From the NCBI GenBank assembly GCA_039931435.1, contig JBDTRY010000149.1, positions 1 to 9,463 of the forward strand: a DNA stretch of 9,463 nucleotides, read 5' to 3'. This DNA comes from JBDTRY01 sp039931435 (lineage in GTDB: Bacteria; Acidobacteriota; Thermoanaerobaculia; Gp7-AA8). The position numbers were made by a program, and so were the translations under genes. Under the pieces are notes generated by a model that saw only the letters and a list, made by a program, of their open reading frames with translations, was not told where the DNA came from and searched no databases. Positions 6,225-9,463 of this stretch are shown here, piece by piece (within the stretch, counting starts at the first letter, position 1; each line of letters opens with the position of its first letter).

Positions 6225-9200
6225 CTAAGCCGCCACCACCCGGGCCGTGTTGAACAGATCCAGTGGCATAGAACGGTGGAGTCGCCAGAGGATAGCCATA
6301 GGACGGCTGCCTGTGTGCTGGGTATAGGTCGCGGGCCCGAGGAGAGTGAAGGGGAGTGTGCGCGTGCCGTCCTTGTTGCGAGGCCGAACCAGAAGGACCA
6401 CGTTGGATCCTCGTTCCTGGTGATGGATGTAGCGCTGTCCAGTGGGGCTACCCTCACTCGTCGTGGATTGCGACTCCCAGTGAAATACGTCGGGCGAGAC
6501 AGCGTAGTCGCGGTATCGCGTTGACGGTGAATAGTATCGATCGCTCTTTTCCAGGGTGATGAAGAAGTAGTCCGTATTCGTGGCCGCATCCCAGAGCGGC
6601 CCTTCACGGTGCTCGCGTCGGCGCGCAAGCGTCGAGAGCCCGATCGCTGAGAGAACGTCGTCTCGGCTGTAGCGCGCGTGAACCGAAAGAGGAACGTCAC
6701 CGAAGACCACAGCCGGAAGTTCGGTCGCCAGCGGAATCGTCAGATGCGCGGCCCGGTCGTCGAGGACCCCCAGTAGTTGACGCAGCTCTTCTCTCACCGA
6801 TGGCAGCTGCCAAAGCCGATGCACGGCTACGTGGAAATCTGTCTCGTTTGGAAGAAGTGCCAGCAGTAATGCCTCAACGATGCGGCGATCGGAAGGGGAG
6901 AGCGAGTCACTTTGCGGCGGCTCATGGCGCTGAAGCAGCTGCTGAAGCAGCGTCAAGCGTCGTACTTCATCGTAGTGCAGCAACCGAGGGAGCGCGTTCA
7001 ACAGTGCTGATTCGTCATTGAACCGTTCAACCGGTTCCTCGGGAGCTTCGGCGATTCGAGGTTCGACAGGATCGATTCGCCGCGCTTCCCGCCGGAGACG
7101 CGTCCAGGACCAACCCTTCGCTCGATAGAGGTCCTCCGGCTCGAGCGCGCTCTCCGAAAGGAATTTGGCAAGCGAAGGAGTACCCTGCATCCTTCGCAGC
7201 TCATCAACAAGCGTAGAAAAACGGTTGGAGCCGATCGATTTCTTAAGGTTCTCCAGCACCACCTTCGTCGATTCGCGATCGAGCTGAATCGATGTTCCGG
7301 CAGGCAGCCATGGAAAGCCTTCTTCCACCTCCTTTTCGATTTGACGTCGGGAGGAACCGGTGATGGCCCGATAGCGGAGATCGAAGCGGAAGCTGCGATT
7401 GGCATTGCCAATAAAGTCCAGCACAGTCAGGCAGTCCTTATTTCGAGCGCGCCGCAGACCGCGCCCGAGCTGCTGGAGAAAAATCACGGCGCTCTCCGTC
7501 GGCCGAAGAAAGAGAACCGTATCAATCTCGGGTACGTCCACGCCCTCGTTGAAGATGTCCACAGCGAAGAGGCAGCGGATCTCACCATCCCGCAATCGCC
7601 TCAAGGCCCGGTCGCGCGCCTCGCTATCTGTCGTTCCGAGCACCGCCTCCGAGGGAATGCCAGCAGCGCGAAAGCGGTCGGCCATGAATTGGGCATGCCC
7701 CACACCAACACAGAACCCCAGGGCGCGCATCGTACCGACGTCATCGACCTTCTGTTGCAGGGCGGCGATGATCTGGACCACGCGCGCATCGTTCCCGGTG
7801 TAGACGTTCTCAAGCTCTTTCTGGTCATAGCGACCACCCCGTTTCCAGGCCACCTGCGAAATGTCCACGTTGTCGTGAATGCCGAAGTAGTGGAACGGCG
7901 ACAGAAGACCGAGATCGAGCGCGTCCCACAGCCGCAGCTCGACGGCGATCCGGCCGTCGAACCACTCGAGAATCGATCTGCCATCCGTGCGTTCCGGTGT
8001 AGCAGTGAGTCCGAGCAGCATGTGCGGCTGCAAGTGGGTGAGAAGTTTGCGGTAGGTGTCCGCAGCGGCATGGTGGAACTCGTCGACGATGACTATGTCG
8101 AAGGCGTGCGCGTTGATGTCCGTTACTCCGCAAGAAGACAAGGATTGGATCGACGCGAACACATGTCGCCACTCATCAGGTCGATGTCCATCAACATAGA
8201 GCTCACCGAATGACCCGTCGCGCATCACCGTGCGGAACATGCTCAGCGACTGCTCCAGGATCTCTCTTCGGTGCGCGACGAACAGAAGCGACAGCGGCCG
8301 CGTGGTTCCGCTCCAGGGAAGCGGCTCGGCGAGATCGTTAAGTCTCCGATAATCGAGTGCCGCCACGACGGTCTTGCCGGTCCCGGTCGCCGCAACAACG
8401 AGGTTTCGCCAGCGATTGTGGCGGTAGCGCTCGACCTTCAGCGCCTCCAGCATCTTCTGCTGATGAGGCCAGGGTTCCACCTCCAGAGCAGTGAAGCGAA
8501 TTGGGGTGTCCTGCTTCGTGCTCGCAATAGCGCGGTCGAACTTCTCGCCGTCACGCGACGGGTCGTAGCTTTCGTATTCGGGACTTTTCCAGTATGTATC
8601 GAACGTGGCGGCGAATTTCTTGACGATTGTCGGCGCGTCGATTGAAGAGAGACGGACGTTCCACTCCACACCGTCGCGCATCGCTGTGGTGGAAAGGTTG
8701 GACGAACCAATGAAGATGGTCGTGAAACCCGAATCTCGTTGAAACTGCCAGGCCTTCGCATGCAAACGCGTGCTATCGGTCTGATAGGAAACCTTCACTT
8801 CCGCGCCGAGTCCAACCAGCGACTCGATGGCCCGCCGCTCCGTTGAGCCGGTGTACGTACTGGTAATCACCCGAACCCTTCCGCCTCGCTTGACGAACTC
8901 TTTCAACTTTCCTTCGAGCAGCCTCAGGCCGCTCCAGCGAATAAAGGCAACGATGAGATCAATTCGGTCTGCGGATTCGATCTCCCGCTCCAGAACACTT
9001 CCGATGCGCGGCTCGCCCGTGGCGTTTACCAGAAGGTCACTCTGGGCCAGGGGAATCTCCGGGTGCCGAGGAGGACCGGGCCTGAGGGGATCGAACGGAT
9101 AAATCGCTGCCAGCCGCCGTGGCGGTAGAGCGACTGCATCACCGTTCAGGCTGGCGATGATTTCGTTGCAGATCGTCGCCTGCACTGCCGGCCGTTGTTC

Positions 9201-9383
9201 TTTCGGAACTGCGAGCAAAGCCGTGCGCACGGCGTTGGCGACGTGCCTCGCCAGCAGTACGTCGGCGTCCGCCGGATCGAGCGGCTCTTCGTCCTTCCGG
9301 CGGTCCGCTCCCAGCTCGGACAGCTCGCGCTCGACGGCCGCCGTGATCAGAAGGTCGTACACACCGTCAGGTCGTTGGGCCAT
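6225..9383 (-). CDS. PLD-type nuclease domain / SF2 helicase / DUF3427 protein, putative defence nuclease-helicase
   Basis: 1052 residues, complete. Residues 1-115 are a mostly helical lead-in. About 120-265 form a phospholipase-D/HKD-like domain with His208-x-Lys210 (TRLHAKAW) and GSSN at 226-229. The helicase core has a Q-like element PWPHQQ (304-309), Walker A ATGTGKT (332-338), Walker B DEFHH (434-438), LTATP (459-463), motif V FNEGVDVPEIDTV (611-623) and motif VI QQLGRGLRR (637-645), all intact. From about 690 to 1045 lies a DUF3427-type region, clearest in KSDRYYSPSTRYRDYAVS and FHWESQS. This order (HKD nuclease, SSL2-like ATPase, DUF3427) is a known bacterial family common in accessory and defence loci; a DNA translocase with nuclease activity is inferred. 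ATG 9383 is the first possible in-frame start because a stop lies 12 nt upstream; the ribosome site is weak (CCAGGC). No methylase or other partner is visible. Confidence 0.95.
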   Translation of the reverse strand: MAQRPDGVYDLLITAAVERELSELGADRRKDEEPLDPADADVLLARHVANAVRTALLAVPKEQRPAVQATICNEIIASLNGDAVALPPRRLAAIYPFDPLRPGPPRHPEIPLAQSDLLVNATGEPRIGSVLEREIESADRIDLIVAFIRWSGLRLLEGKLKEFVKRGGRVRVITSTYTGSTERRAIESLVGLGAEVKVSYQTDSTRLHAKAWQFQRDSGFTTIFIGSSNLSTTAMRDGVEWNVRLSSIDAPTIVKKFAATFDTYWKSPEYESYDPSRDGEKFDRAIASTKQDTPIRFTALEVEPWPHQQKMLEALKVERYRHNRWRNLVVAATGTGKTVVAALDYRRLNDLAEPLPWSGTTRPLSLLFVAHRREILEQSLSMFRTVMRDGSFGELYVDGHRPDEWRHVFASIQSLSSCGVTDINAHAFDIVIVDEFHHAAADTYRKLLTHLQPHMLLGLTATPERTDGRSILEWFDGRIAVELRLWDALDLGLLSPFHYFGIHDNVDISQVAWKRGGRYDQKELENVYTGNDARVVQIIAALQQKVDDVGTMRALGFCVGVGHAQFMADRFRAAGIPSEAVLGTTDSEARDRALRRLRDGEIRCLFAVDIFNEGVDVPEIDTVLFLRPTESAVIFLQQLGRGLRRARNKDCLTVLDFIGNANRSFRFDLRYRAITGSSRRQIEKEVEEGFPWLPAGTSIQLDRESTKVVLENLKKSIGSNRFSTLVDELRRMQGTPSLAKFLSESALEPEDLYRAKGWSWTRLRREARRIDPVEPRIAEAPEEPVERFNDESALLNALPRLLHYDEVRRLTLLQQLLQRHEPPQSDSLSPSDRRIVEALLLALLPNETDFHVAVHRLWQLPSVREELRQLLGVLDDRAAHLTIPLATELPAVVFGDVPLSVHARYSRDDVLSAIGLSTLARRREHREGPLWDAATNTDYFFITLEKSDRYYSPSTRYRDYAVSPDVFHWESQSTTSEGSPTGQRYIHHQERGSNVVLLVRPRNKDGTRTLPFTLLGPATYTQHTGSRPMAILWRLHRSMPLDLFNTARVVAA

Positions 9384-9463
9384 GCCTGGTCATGGTGCAG
9401 TGAAATGGTGCGTTGTTCAAGGTGGATAAGTCTGCGGCGCTTACCGCTGTGCCCCTCACCCTG

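Noticed and set aside
7341..8213. 290-codon plus-strand frame opposite the nuclease-helicase
   Set aside because: It lies entirely antisense to conserved helicase motifs and has no recognisable domain.
9419..9427. GGTGGATAA, one base from a DnaA box
   Set aside because: Single imperfect copy with no cluster, AT-rich stretch or dnaA/dnaN neighbour.
9367..9463. Minus-strand frame entering from the right edge and stopping 17 bp inside the nuclease-helicase start
   Set aside because: Only about 30 codons are visible and an open frame this short is likely by chance in GC-rich DNA; it needs sequence beyond the window.

Overview
This is a GC-rich bacterial chromosomal window with one housekeeping DNA-repair gene, a pair of membrane-anchored zinc-ribbon proteins, a shortened insertion sequence, and a large defence-type nuclease-helicase on the opposite strand. 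High GC, mostly G/C-ending codons in the first gene, and a zinc-ribbon/TM/WD40 protein would fit Acidobacteriota or a similar soil lineage. This is an impression, because no marker gene in the window fixes the taxon.

Layout. Positions 1-2199 (+) hold a UvrD/PcrA-type 3'-5' helicase that lacks about its first 30 codons because the window starts inside its Walker A motif. Positions 2200-2608 are a gap of about 400 bp with no convincing gene. Positions 2609-3562 and 3593-4858 (+) are two genes 30 bp apart, almost certainly one operon. Both products start with the same four-cysteine zinc ribbon, then a low-complexity linker and one membrane helix. The first then carries an unrecognised C-terminal domain, the second a seven-repeat WD40 propeller. 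Positions 4859-5159 hold inverted repeats and possible debris of a minus-strand gene.

Positions 5160-5985 are an IS3-family element with both terminal inverted repeats. It has lost orfA and the 5' part of orfB but keeps an intact DDE catalytic domain. Positions 5986-6224 contain what may be the 5' end of a small minus-strand gene cut by the IS. Positions 6225-9383 (-) encode a complete 1052-residue protein with a PLD-type nuclease-like domain, an SF2 helicase core and a C-terminal DUF3427-type region, a family often found among accessory and defence genes.

How the parts may work together. The helicase at the left end is a genome-maintenance gene. The zinc-ribbon pair looks like a co-expressed envelope module with cytosolic zinc ribbons and extracytoplasmic C-terminal domains, but its function is unknown. 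The IS remnant and the nuclease-helicase suggest that the right half is a variable region. No methylase, CRISPR array, tRNA or rRNA was seen.
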